Counted from the stretch's first letter, positions 1 through 9,157 are shown. The stretch: 22,629 nt of DNA from Temnopleurus reevesii (GCA_036244855.1 BQKZ01007824.1:1-22629), one strand, 5' to 3'. Program-made: numbers and translations. The notes: generated from the letters alone by a model not told the origin.

Positions 1-501
1 CTTTAATAGTGGTGATCCCACACTTATTGAAACAAAAAAAATAACAGCATTCCATGACAGCGTCAATTCCTTTGTCTGTTGAATAAACATTCCTCGTGTA
101 AAAGCTTTTAGTTTACAGATGCCCAACAATAGATAATGATAAAATACGACGCATTCTCTTTTTCTTTCTTTTTGTGAAGCAAATGGCACGGGCGGATATG
201 CAAGCAATGGCGACGAAATTTTGATCTTTCCGCTCGTCTGATCCCCCCAAAACCTTATTTTTAGTCGGCCACCACCCCTTCGCCAATAGGGCGAGGGAAG
301 AATGAAATCTTCATAGAGAACAATGGTTAATGCGGTCCCATTTAGGGGCTGCTGCCAGCTCGCCCCCTCCTGTATTCCCGTTTGAATAGAATGAAACTTT
401 ACAGAACAAAAGAAAGTAGGGCTAAATTCCTCTTTTCCGGATTTCAAACTATGCCGTTCGAAGACAGCTTGTGCCGCAAAACACAAATTTAAAATTATAG
501 A
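1..501 (-). other. Unassigned GC-richer stretch, open on the minus strand to the window edge
   Basis: One minus-strand frame runs 167 codons without a stop, from 501 to the left edge. The middle (about 180-380) is clearly richer in G and C than its surroundings. I recognise no domain in the translation, which is basic and rich in aromatic residues, and I see no convincing initiator. It lies on the same strand as the MAM-domain gene and could hold a later exon. The two acceptor-like sites I found (near 370 and 397) have the wrong phase to join exon 4 of that gene directly. An old repeat is as likely as a gene. Confidence 0.25.
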
Positions 502-735
502 CTATTTAATCTCGATAAAATGATTCACGAAATATGGGATAACCCCCTTTCTATTCATCATTATTTAAAAAACGATTTGTCAAAATATTTTTGGATGACT
601 AGCCATTGATACGGCTCGATCTTCCGTAATTTTTAGAATCGACAACAAAAAAACACCCCAACACACAAGGACCTTTGAATAAAATTGTAGCGAGAAGCTT
701 ATGGAAGAATTGCAATGCAACATTGCACACTTAAC

Positions 736-882
736 GGCCCGTATTCCGATAGCGAGGTTTAACCTAACCCTGGACTAACTCATTGTTATTTAGACCCGGG
801 CTATTTAAAAGTTAAACCAAGAGTCTAAAGAACAATGACTTAGACCTGGGTTAAGTTAAACCTCGCTATCGAAATACGGGCC
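736..882. repeat. 147 bp foldback MITE with ~60 bp arms
   Basis: The ends GGCCCGTATT and its complement begin a near-perfect inverted repeat. The left arm is about 736-795 and the right arm about 823-882, with roughly six mismatches and a loop of about 27 bp. It has no coding capacity. This is the shape of a non-autonomous DNA transposon. I could not find a clear target-site duplication: the flanks read ttaac and attct. The superfamily is unassigned. Confidence 0.8.
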
Positions 883-1284
883 ATTCTGCTCAAAATGCCA
901 ATATACTCATTACAATGTCATAGATCTTTGTGACCGTCCATGATAAGAATTTAACGATTCGTGAAATCAATTGATCAATGGCAATATAACGACTAAATGA
1001 GATCAGGAACCAACATATGAATTAATCTAGGCTTACAGGTCAACTCTTTATCTCAATTGATATATTTACAAATCATGAATATGTATAAAAGTAGACCGGT
1101 CATTGTAATTAAGATTATCTTATCACTATTCATTTACTTGATCATTTTGTACCAGAGAGGGCGCTTGTCAAGAAAGTTATGTTGAACGGTGCTTATTGTC
1201 GAGATTATACGGTACTTAAGATTATTAGTCATTTGCAAACATGAGTGTCAAACGCATTAATTTTCATAGATTTGGTTAAACCGG
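883..1284. other. AT-rich spacer, nothing recognised
   Basis: I see no splice-consistent exon, repeat or RNA gene here. If the minus-strand MAM gene extends to the left, this is intron. Confidence 0.5.
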
Positions 1285-1509
1285 TCATGTGTGGCTCAGT
1301 GGCAGAACGTCTGCCCCATGAACGGAAGGTCGTGGGTTCGATCCCCGGCCGATTCATACCAAAGACTTATAAAATTGTACCATCTGCCTTTTTGCCAGGC
1401 GCTTGGCATTTAAGAAAGGAGAAGGGTAATAATGACTTTATGTTATGCAGGGCCCGCTGGAAGAGCAGCTAACTTACAGCTGAATGTGGCTACCCTGGGT
1501 AAATAAGAT

Positions 1510-1540
<31 letters not shown>
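1285..1540 (+). repeat. tRNA-derived SINE with (ATT)n tail
   Basis: The 5' part has RNA polymerase III promoter boxes: an A box TGGCTCAGTGG at 1292-1302 and a B box GGTTCGATCCC at 1335-1345, about 33 bp apart as in a tRNA. A tRNA-unrelated body of about 150 bp follows, then an ATT microsatellite (about 1511-1540). The tRNA-like part does not close as a functional tRNA and runs directly into the body, so this is a SINE, not a tRNA gene. Its tail ends within a few bases of the exon 4 splice donor of the minus-strand MAM gene. Confidence 0.8.
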
Positions 1541-1543
<3 letters not shown>

Positions 1544-1551
1544 AGTCTTAC

Positions 1552-1633
1552 CTTCATAAGGAGTTTCGAATATCTGGATGTCGTCCAGTCTGATAAGCGG
1601 TGCCACTTCACTTCTTATAACTTCAAAGATTAT
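1552..1633 (-). CDS. MAM gene exon 4: C-terminal strand with DDI motif
   Basis: 82 nt. The acceptor is CTCATTCTAG|ATAATC and the donor GAAG|GTAAGACT, phase 0 to phase 1, matching exon 3. It encodes IIFEVIR...LIRLDDIQIFE, the classic end of a MAM domain. It is far too short to be noticed as an open frame. It is squeezed between two SINEs. Confidence 0.72.
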
Positions 1634-4600
1634 CTAGAATGAGAATGATAATAATGACAAGTGGTTCTGACTCTCGCCTTTCAACCAGAGGGTCGTAGGT
1701 TCGAATCCAACCATGGCGTTAATTTCCTTCAACAATAAATTCATCCACATTGTGCTGCACTCAACCCAGGTGAGGTAAATGGGTACCTGGTAGGAATTCA
1801 TTCCTTTAAATGCGCCTAGTAGCGCTGCACTGCTAAAGCCAGAGTAATAAAGCTGCAGTTGTAGAGCGCTTAGGAAATTCTCATGAAGAGTTGATAAGCG
1901 CTATAAAAAAGCCGTTCATTATCATTATTATTCTTGCCACCGACAGTAAGCGATTTTAAACGATCACGGTACCATCGATATCGATATTTTGAGGTTGGGA
2001 ATGTGACTTCCTGTTTGGGAAGCTAATACACATGCATCGTCTATCATTTTGTAAAAATTACCTATGTCTTTAAACAATACGGGAGGTACCTGCTGGTCCT
2101 ACATCAAAGAAGGGAAGCCCAGACACATTCTTCTGAAATATTATATGGGGGAATTAAAGAACAACTCAATATCACTTTCATCCACAGATGCCAAATTTTT
2201 AATTCAGAATTTCGTGGTGATAATTTCTACAAGAAAAAAATTTCGTGATGATTAATTCCAAATATGATTATGGCCATGCGACGTCATCGTCGCAGCTACC
2301 AGGCATGCGTGAACATTCTTCACATATAACCAAAGCAAGATGCCTTTATAGTATGTTAATATTTTAGTAACTAATGGTATAAATGAAATACATTGAATTA
2401 TTATGCTAAATTAGATATCAATAATTGATATCAATTATCAATAGAAATGTATTATTATGCACTGTAAGTGGCCGGTGCCTGTCCAGTAATATATCATATA
2501 TTCTGTAAAATTTGCCTCTTAAAGAATCAAAAACAGAAGATAATTCACAAAAAAATCATACTTTTTTTATAGAATAAAATATTTTGCTCAAATTTCCCTG
2601 AATGTAAGCACGCGAGAGAACTTTTCATTATAGGGTTTGTAGTTATGCACAAATGCGAACAAAACCACTTAAGTTTACAAACCTCAACATTTCCCATGTT
2701 CACGCAGGAATAAGGTACAAACGCAGTATCAACCATTGCCGGCCCGATGTTCAGCAAGTCCAGAACCGGGCTGCTCTGGGCCCCGCAAGCTCGGACTTGA
2801 AAGGTAGATTGGACCCCTGCGATGAAGTAACCAAACGAAATGTTTCCAAGCGGCGATGTGAAGGCGTGCGGGATTGAGAAAACGTACCGATCACCTGGAA
2901 CGCTGCTACCAGTAGAAACATCGGCTGTAAACACCCCTGTAATAAAACATGTTATAAGTACTTTATCAACGCACACAACATAATTGGTTGTAATTGAATA
3001 ATTCTTGCCTTATCCCAACATAATTGATTGTATTCATAATCGAGAGATGTGCTTTGAAATTTGCATTTGTGAACCTAGCGTTTTGTACGAGAGTTAGAAA
3101 CACATTCTAAGAATGAAGTGTGTCATGGAAAATAGATAGGTTCGTCATTTATCAAACTGAGCGGATATCGCAATCGCTAGCTGGTCCCGACTTCAATAGC
3201 AAACACGATATAAACTATTTTCGAAAAATTAAGTCGAACGCAAATTCAATGGTCATTTGTAATACCATTCAAATCGGAATCGGATTGTTATTGTTGTGTA
3301 CGCAAAGCGCAATGTCATATGGCTCTATAGTTCATGACCTACTTCATGTTGCGGAAATAATATGTATCGTGTTATGCGTATTTTATCAACCTTGCAGTAC
3401 TGCCCCCCCCCCCCCCCCGGGTCTTGGCCGTATCGTTATCAAGAGACGCGTTTTGAAATTTACATTTGTGAACCTAGCGTTTTGTACCAGAGTTAGAAAC
3501 AGGTTCTAAGAATAAGGCGTGTCATCGGACAATAAATCCATGTTATGTCATGTATCGAACTGAGCGGACAGCTCAATCGCAAGCTGGTCCCGATTTCAAT
3601 AGCATTACAAATGACCACTGAATTGGTGTTCAGCTTATCTATTGATTAAGTTTGGGGTTTTTCCCATTCCATAAAATGCCTTCTGTGAGTTTTTTTTTTC
3701 TACATTTTGCACGATTTGTGATTTTAACCTGTGTCGGCCTAGCGTTTTGAAAATGAACAGACACTCCCGAGTGCACAGTGTATGCTGATGGAACGGTAGA
3801 CTGACATTCGGCTTACGCTCAAGGAGAATACGCCGAGTGTTACTCCGCCTTATGACCTGCGTGTGTGTGCGTTCAGGGAGCGGGCCGACGCAGGCTAAAA
3901 ACGCAAATATGTGAGTTGGCCTTAAAGTACATGAATACATCCCTAAAATGGAACCCCTCACGACCTAAAAGCGGACCGGCGAGAAGACTTGAAAAGTATA
4001 TTATTCACTGTCAATAAGTCAAAGGCTTCATTTGTGAAAGTGTGTGCGTATACAGCAAATTTACATCGTGGAATAGCTGCTACCAATATGAAAAAAATCA
4101 GGAAATTTTGCAATCCATTTCGGGAAATCTAAAATTGAGCTGTCGAAACTATGGAAACAGTGGAATAATGCTTAATATCTGTCCGAGAAATTCTGTCTGA
4201 ATAACAAAACTGGGGTCCAGAAGAACACGACATTTCTATTGTGAGATTGACACTCTTATTAATTCGGCTGTTATATCATACTTTAAAACAATTTTTTCGG
4301 AAAGAGGGGGACGGCCGGGGTGGGGGCACATCGCGTACACTCATAAATGACAAAAATGGTGGTATATACCTTAAAATCAACTAACCATTTGTATTTACTG
4401 TCTCTCTTATCCAAAGACCTTCCAGTACATTAATTCCACAGTCGTCAACTTCAAAATCGCAGGACCAATCTAAAAACACAAGTCAATAAAAAAACGCAAA
4501 ACTTCAATACAAAACATAAAATATATAAAATGTCACTCTGGAAAGAAAGATATTAGAAAGCGTGATAAGCTTCATCAGTTGATGAGTTCCACAACATATA

Positions 4601-4857
4601 ATAAGTAAAATAACGAGTCACGAAATTGAGTATCCTGCTAATTTGACGAAAAACTAAGCAGGGAATCAATATTGGGTTGAAAAGTTTTTCGAAATTGTTT
4701 TCCTAAAAAAAGAAGGGGCTACAATATTGCCGAACCTTAAGAATAAAGAAAATTTAAAACAAAAATGAATACAAATAAAATACTAACCAGGCTGGGCTGA
4801 CGTGGTGATTCCAGTTAAAACCATTGCAAATATTGCTATCTTTCCGAAGGCATTCAT
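1552..4857 (-). CDS. Secreted MAM-domain protein, four exons (possibly 3'-incomplete)
   Basis: Join of 4788-4857, 4386-4469, 2683-2936 and 1552-1633 on the minus strand, 490 nt in all. Every junction has GT-AG borders and the phases fit (1, 1, 0, then 1 at the last donor). Residues 1 to about 21 form a signal peptide with the hydrophobic core IAIFAMVLTGI. The MAM domain follows: CDFE at 27-30, a second Cys at 34, Trp43, a DRY-SP stretch leading to FGY at 86-88, Cys102 and Cys129, and the diagnostic LDDIQIF near 152-158, preceded by IIFE. That is one complete MAM domain in the usual order. MAM domains are extracellular adhesion modules. The last donor (phase 1) means more exons follow, probably beyond 1. 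The ligand is unknown. A TATA-like box lies about 80 bp upstream of the ATG. Confidence 0.75.
1645..1945 (+). repeat. Second, different tRNA-derived SINE, 5'-degenerate
   Basis: A B box GGTTCGAATCC is clear at 1698-1708. The A box region just upstream is eroded or truncated. The body of about 200 bp contains the paired motif GAGCGCTT and AAGCGCTATA near its 3' end and finishes in an ATT-rich tail. Its body is unlike the SINE at 1285-1540. Placed on the plus strand in intron 3, its 5' end lies about 20-30 bp from the exon 4 acceptor, so it contributes sequence to the branch-point region. Confidence 0.7.
1946..2682. other. Intron 3 of the MAM gene, remainder
   Basis: AT-rich and largely featureless. 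Around 2413-2443 there are overlapping short palindromes built on GATATCAAT/ATTGATATC. A 63-codon plus-strand frame (2064-2255) has no recognisable content. Confidence 0.5.
2683..2936 (-). CDS. MAM gene exon 3: core of the MAM domain
   Basis: 254 nt. The acceptor is TTTTATTACAG|GGGTG and the donor GTTGAG|GTTTGTA, phase 1 to phase 0. It encodes 85 residues with the SP...ISFGYFIAG beta-strand motif typical of the MAM jelly-roll core, and two more cysteines. The reading frame continues past the donor to a stop at 2545, but that read-through part has no MAM character. Confidence 0.78.
3040..3206. repeat. Direct repeat, copy 1 (intron 2)
   Basis: About 165 bp repeated at 3440-3606, exactly 400 bp downstream. 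Shared blocks include CATTTGTGAACCTAGCG and AGCTGGTCCCGA; the copies are roughly 80-85% alike by eye. The segment just after copy 1 (about 3243-3264) also occurs inverted just after copy 2 (about 3604-3627). Confidence 0.7.
3403..3418. repeat. Poly-C run of 16
   Basis: An uninterrupted C16 homopolymer on the plus strand between the two direct-repeat copies. Its length is probably unstable and prone to sequencing error. Confidence 0.9.
3440..3606. repeat. Direct repeat, copy 2 (intron 2)
   Basis: Partner of 3040-3206. The homology starts at a GAGA...TTTGAAATTT block and ends at CCCGATTTCAATAGCA. Confidence 0.7.
3705..3922 (-). repeat. ~220 bp MITE-like repeat, copy A (inverted relative to copy B)
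   Basis: Read on the minus strand it aligns with 8941-9157. Both open with AGGC..ACTCACA, then TTTGC, then TGCGTCGGCCC; both have GACGCAGGTCATA and a CTCCTTGA..GC..AGCCGAA block followed by GTCAGT(C/T)(C/T)ACCGT. The two ends are imperfect inverted repeats of about 40 bp, the TGCGTCGGCC block facing CTGTGTCGGCC. It is a non-autonomous DNA transposon family of unknown superfamily, lying in intron 2 of the MAM gene. Confidence 0.65.
4386..4469 (-). CDS. MAM gene exon 2: start of the MAM domain
   Basis: 84 nt. The acceptor is TGTTTTTAG|ATTGG and the donor AATG|GTTAGTT, phase 1 to phase 1. It encodes DWSCDFEVDDCG, the characteristic opening of a MAM domain with its first two cysteines. Confidence 0.78.
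4470..4787 (-). other. Intron 1 of the MAM gene
   Basis: AT-rich, bounded by GTTAGTA at 4787-4781 and the TTTTTAG acceptor at 4470. No other feature is seen. Confidence 0.65.
4788..4857 (-). CDS. MAM gene exon 1: start codon and signal peptide
   Basis: The ATG is at 4857-4855, then 23 codons plus one base. It encodes MNAFGK and a hydrophobic core, ending TTSAQP, a typical cleavable signal sequence. The donor reads CCTG|GTTAGTA. Confidence 0.75.
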
Positions 4858-4936
4858 TTTCGCTAAATATGTACGGAGTCAACAATATTTCAAACGTATT
4901 CCCCTTTAATGACCATTCACACATTTATCCTGACAT

Positions 4937-4944
4937 CTTTATAT
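4937..4944 (-). promoter_or_regulatory. TATA-like box of the MAM gene
   Basis: ATATAAAG on the minus strand, about 80 bp upstream of the ATG at 4857. A start site 25-30 bp below it would leave a 5' leader of about 50 nt. The assignment rests on position and consensus only. Confidence 0.4.
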
Positions 4945-5455
4945 GAAGAAATATCGAACAGGAAGGATGCAATACAATTTATTACGAATTTCTGATTTCC
5001 GTGTGTTACCGCATTTCATACATGTCTTACTACTGCCAAAAAAAGTTTTCAAAATGACTAATCGCGCATATTTGGTTTAGATTAATTTCATTGCAATGAA
5101 CGGCCATCAAGTGGAACGTGTTTATTACAAATTCATTTGTGCAGCATTCCAGAAATATTCCGATCCGGTGGAGAGAAAGAGAAAGAGGAGAAACAAAAGC
5201 GCACGCCGTGACAGTAAACAAGTCCCAATGCAATTTGTTTGGTTTAGAAGAACAATTTGTGTAGGAAGATCATACGAATGATTTTTACAAGCAATTGTGC
5301 AACTTTGTTAATGTAGGTAAAAACCGACCCTGCTTTTAGTACATGTGTCATATCCGATCCTTTTTGCCCTTTCTCTCTCCTGTTCGTACCCCCCTTCTGC
5401 CTGCACTTTTGTCTCAATCTGTCACTGACAGTCTTCCTCTCTATATTCATCTTTT
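4945..5455. other. Intergenic, no gene recognised
   Basis: Two overlapping short open frames on opposite strands (5030-5233 and 5096-5281) share the same purine-rich patch near 5170-5200 and look accidental. A pyrimidine-rich stretch lies at 5358-5455. Confidence 0.5.
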
Positions 5456-6060
5456 TTTAACCGAAGGTGAATCAACCCCTAGATTCATTACCCTCTCCAT
5501 GCTCTCGTAGAAGGAAGAAATATCAGATTAACGAACTGTAAGAAAATTGATCAAAATCGGACAACTAGTTCAAAATTTACAAATGTTCATAGTCACAGCG
5601 ATATGACGATCTCTGCCGCTGATGGGCATTCTTATTACTCTTCATACAATTTGTCGCATTTCCTTCCTTTTTCTCGGAAAAGTCAACAAAATGTCGGTTG
5701 TAAACGTGGGTATAATATTCCTCTGTTTATCGATTCAGCATGCATTTTAATGAGAATTATCATGTTCAACACTTGCACTTAATTTTACATTTAGTCAAAT
5801 TAAAAAAAAAATCGTATTTGCAAGGTGAATGAAGAGTTTTCCGACATGATGTCACAGATTGCCGATCGCACGGATCCCAATCATTAGCAGGATCATAATA
5901 CCTCTGCAAGTTCGAAAATGCGTAACTTTTGAACGGAATGTCCGAATTTTTTTCACATTTACACAGCTAGTTCATCTGATTTTCCTCATTTAATGAGAGC
6001 ACTATCATTCAAGTGTTTGTTCCCTTTTTATCAGTGACTACCTATTGGAACCGGATAGCC
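5456..6060. repeat. Decayed foldback repeat (tentative)
   Basis: The left part (about 5460-5620) and the reverse complement of the right part (about 5860-6060) share a weak common order: AATCAGAT(T/G)AAC, then ATTCGGACA or ATCGGACAA, then GTTCAAAA(T/G)TTAC. This resembles the arms of the TTAA foldback at 20251-21393, whose arms read AAATCGGACAA..AAGTTACGAAT. It may be an old relative. The borders are uncertain. Confidence 0.35.
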
Positions 6061-6425
6061 GCTTCACAAAGTCAATGGAAATACAATAATTCAGTTTTCA
6101 ATAGAGTTAATTCATTCTAATAATTTCAATTGCCATGAACTAATTATGCTCTCTATTCCTCTTTAATCTTCATTTTTCGCGACGTGTCATGCATGTTTCC
6201 ATGTTTTATTTATCTATTTTTTTTTGTGGGGGTAGGGTTCTTTATAATAACATCAAATTCATATAAACGGTGCTTAATTACTTGCTGCTTTTTGCACCGT
6301 CTCATCAACTGAGTAAGTTTCTTCTTTAAGTTGTATTAAAGGGCAGGTGGTCTTTCTAATCAGGTTTGTGACCTGTATGTACCTACATGTACATGTATTA
6401 TGGTGATTTGCTTTCTTCCCAATCC
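6061..6425. other. Intergenic, nothing recognised
   Basis: AT-rich, with a T9-G run near 6219-6234 and a short ACATGT repeat at 6383-6396. No gene or repeat family is identified. Confidence 0.5.
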
Positions 6426-6429
6426 ACAA

Positions 6430-6780
6430 TCGCGCGCTCTCTCTCTCTCTCCCCCTCCCTCTCTCTCCCCCTCTCACTCTCATCTCTCTATCTCTCTCTT
6501 TCTATCGCCCTCTCTCACTCTCACTATATCTCTATCTCGATATCTCTATCTCTCTCTCTTTTTTTCCCCCCCCCCCCCCCCTTCTCTCTCTCTTCTCATT
6601 CCCGCTCCCCTCTCTCTTTCTCGTCGCACCTTATCTTTCGCTCTCTCTCTCTCCCTTTCCCTCTTATCTACCCACATATGTTCAGATGTGACACACATGA
6701 AATACACATATTTTACACATATACACCCACACACATACACACACAAACAGACGCGCACCCACATGCACACCCGTATACAT
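6430..6780. repeat. Compound CT / poly-C / CA microsatellite
   Basis: A pyrimidine-only or nearly pyrimidine tract, mostly (CT)n with TATCTCTA interruptions and a C16 run, spans 6436-6665. It is followed by an (AC)n-rich stretch at 6690-6780. Several long open frames here (Ser/Leu/Pro-rich on plus, Arg/Glu-rich on minus) are products of the repeat and not genes. Confidence 0.92.
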
Positions 6781-6971
6781 GGTATACAAACGAAATCACC
6801 ATACTATATTCCACCCTCTGAAATCTTTCCTGCGTCTACCTGGCCAACCCATAGAGGTGTCTCTATGGGCTAACCTCAATATGATCCAATAATTTATTAT
6901 TTACATCTGAATTTATCCATACGAATGATATCATAGCTTAATTTTCACTATCACAAGAATTAGAGGTGAAC

Positions 6972-7279
6972 ATTAGGGCAATTCCACGGTGTAATGGAAG
7001 GACATTTAGACAAAAAAATCTTGAAGTTCAACCAAGAACTGCATGAAAACGAGTGATGGAAGAACATTTCAAACCTTTCAAAAAGAAAGGCTATAGAACA
7101 AAGTTCTTCAATATCCACTGATTTCTTTTTGTTGAATCCCTGAATCAGTATTAAGATATGCATATTAATGAGGTCGGTAACGGAAGGACGCCATAATGTT
7201 CATAATTTCATACAGTTCTTGCTTGAACTTTAACATTTTTGTCTGAATGTGGGCTAGTTTAGCGTGGAATTACCCATTA
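6972..7279. repeat. 300 bp foldback MITE with ATTA target duplication
   Basis: The element proper is 6976-7275. It begins GGGCAATTCCACG and ends CGTGGAATTACCC, with inverted arms of about 100 bp (the left includes TTCAACCAAGAACTGCATGAA, the right its near complement). It is flanked on both sides by ATTA (6972-6975 and 7276-7279). The GGG ends and a 4 bp AT-rich duplication resemble piggyBac-type elements, whose usual target is TTAA. It has no coding capacity. Confidence 0.85.
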
Positions 7280-7849
7280 GCATTGCTCAATTTTTCACGC
7301 TTGATTTTGATACACAAGCGATCTGCACAAACACTAAAACGGAAGTGGGTCACACCTTGTCGCTCCAATGCGCTCTTGACAAGGGTGATGCATGAGCGTG
7401 TCAATTTGAACAAAAAGACGGCAAATAAGGAAATATTGACGTGTATTCAAACTTTTATTCCGTGAGCTCTATCAAATTCATAATTATGAAAGCAGATATT
7501 TATTGGGGAAATCGAAATATGACAGCTTTAGTAATTATTGAGGAGCCAAGATCGTCCATATTTTCACGGGGTGACGGGAGTCAGAGGGTCTTGTTGCACG
7601 AAAGGAGTTACAAATCCATTGAAACGTGTCCTCCTTTAGAATTAACACGTTGTTCGATAGGATGTCCATTAATTTGCGCTATGTCGGAATATTTGTCTTC
7701 ATGCAACAATAGTACTCTTTGGTTCCCGTCACTTCGTGAAAACACGGACGATATAACAAAATTGGGTAGCCTTAGAACGCTATCTTAACCAAGTAATCGG
7801 GTTTAAATGCTTTTTACGCGACAAAACTACTAAAAAGGCGTTACAAGAT
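7280..7849. other. Intergenic; one unassigned 115-codon frame
   Basis: A plus-strand frame at 7441-7788 (115 codons) has no recognisable motif, signal peptide, domain or splice context. I treat it as chance. The rest is featureless. Confidence 0.45.
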
Positions 7850-7869
7850 ATGTGTGCCTGCAGCTTGTG

Positions 7870-8145
7870 TAAAGATATCTTCTTTTTTTCTTCTTCTTCG
7901 TTTCTCACCCTATCTCTCCTTTCATTTCTTCTACTGGTCCCCATGGAAGACCAGCAGCACTATATAAGTGCTGCTGATTATGAGCTATCCACCTGCCTTT
8001 TTCTGCTTACTCTTTTGCTATCATTGTTTCGCATTGTGTTGTCAATTGTTTATTTGTAAATATTATGTTTTCACTTTTTTTTGCTCGTTGTATGTTTGCA
8101 TTGTATTGTATTATGACATACAATACAATCAATCAATCAAAAAGA
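7870..8145 (+). mobile_element. 3' tail of a non-LTR retroelement
   Basis: After a T/C-rich stretch come two adjacent hairpins, CTGGTC/GACCAG (7934-7954) and AGCAGCAC/GTGCTGCT (7953-7975). The element ends in an inverted TACAATACAATC/GATTGTATTG-like sequence and a short (AATC)n tail at 8127-8140. Stem-loops followed by a short tandem tail are typical of 3' ends of L2/CR1-like LINEs and the SINEs that borrow them. No reverse-transcriptase sequence is present, so it is severely 5'-truncated. Confidence 0.55.
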
Positions 8146-8293
8146 AATCACATCCCAAATGGGACTAGCAGGATTGTGCGCGTAATCCAGTAAATTACTT
8201 GCCAGATTTTTTTTGCTTAAAGCAGACACGATTTAAATGTTTTAGATATCAACAAACGGTGGAAATTTCTTAATGTATATGAAATAATTTTTA

Positions 8294-8594
8294 TCAAAAT
8301 TTACTTTTAAGTGCGAACAAAAGAAGTGTTGCAACTATCCTAAGAACAAGATTTGCAATTGGATCAAATCCAGAGCCCAGTAGATTAACGCAGTTTTCTC
8401 TTCTTCCGTCGGAAATAACAATTTCATGTATCTTTCCGGGCGAGCTGCACCCCCTACCAAGAATGTAAGAGTTGCCAAAAAAATATGATCGTGTTAACAT
8501 GAATTGCGGCTCTCTGCAATGTTTTCCAATGCATTGCATATGATTGTTTTATCACGTACATTGAGTATAATTGCATCGGGAAATTCATTTTCAT
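8294..8594 (-). pseudogene. Exon-like stretch of unknown gene, hydrophobic C-terminus
   Basis: A good acceptor (TTGTAATTTTTTAG at about 8608-8595) opens a frame of about 33 codons reading ENEFPDAIILNVRDKT, which stops near 8497. A different frame then runs from 8539 to a stop at 8294. It contains GRGCSSPGKIHEI, SDGRRENC and ends in a 15-residue hydrophobic tail (NLVLRIVATLLLFAL), as in a GPI-anchored or tail-anchored protein. The frame change suggests a broken last exon, but a chance combination is possible. I do not recognise the family. Confidence 0.3.
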
Positions 8595-8940
8595 CTAAAA
8601 AATTACAAAACATTTGTTACTGCATCTCATGCAACAATAATATTGATATTACATACTATTTTAAACGCTTTGACCCATTTGGAAACATAGACATATCTGA
8701 CAATAGGGTACAAATGATTCATTGATATTCTGTATAATTATACATTGGAACTAAAGTTTGAATTATGTGTGAGGTTGACGTGACATAGCGCCCGCAATTG
8801 TTCCAAACACGAAACAAATATATTATTCATGACTTAAGCTGTAAAGTTTCTTCCGAAAGGTCTGTTTGGATAAATATAAGGAATACAGCTGGTACAATCT
8901 TTACTAAAATGCATTCAAATAAGACAAAGGGAAACCCTAA
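8595..8940. other. AT-rich, nothing recognised
   Basis: No feature is seen on either strand, apart from the acceptor noted for the exon-like stretch just below it. Confidence 0.5.
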
Positions 8941-9157
8941 AGGCGGACTCACACCTTTGCTTTTTCAGTTTGCGTCGGCCCAGCTTTTTTTGAAAATTAT
9001 AAACGTTCCCTAAGACGCAGGTCATATTGTTGACTAACGTTCAGCTCCTTGATCGCAGCCGAACGTCAGTCCACCGTCTGATTGCCCGGGGAGCGTTTTT
9101 AATGTCCAAGAACACTGGACCGACGAAGTCGATGAACGGCAATGTGCGAGTCGGTCT
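8941..9157 (+). repeat. ~220 bp MITE-like repeat, copy B
   Basis: Same family as 3705-3922, in the opposite orientation. The left end AGGCGGACTCACACC and the complement of the right end, AGACCGACTCGCACATT, form an imperfect inverted repeat of about 43 bp that includes GCGTCGGCCCAG facing TCGTCGGTCCAG. Confidence 0.7.

Noticed and set aside
1285..1360. A tRNA gene
   Set aside because: The A and B boxes are real, but there is no proper acceptor stem closure, and the sequence continues into a SINE body with an ATT tail.
2545..2682. Read-through of MAM exon 3 to a stop at 2545
   Set aside because: A good donor at 2682 and a phase-matched exon 4 with the DDI motif explain the end of the domain better.
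2653..2877. Plus-strand 74-codon frame
   Set aside because: It is antisense to MAM exon 3, which has splice sites and domain content.
6274..6873. Several open frames of 69-157 codons
   Set aside because: They are translations of the CT/CA microsatellite (Ser-Leu-Pro or Arg-Glu runs) on both strands.
7441..7788. 115-codon plus-strand frame
   Set aside because: No motif, signal or splice context. Its length is not remarkable for 22 kb searched in six frames.
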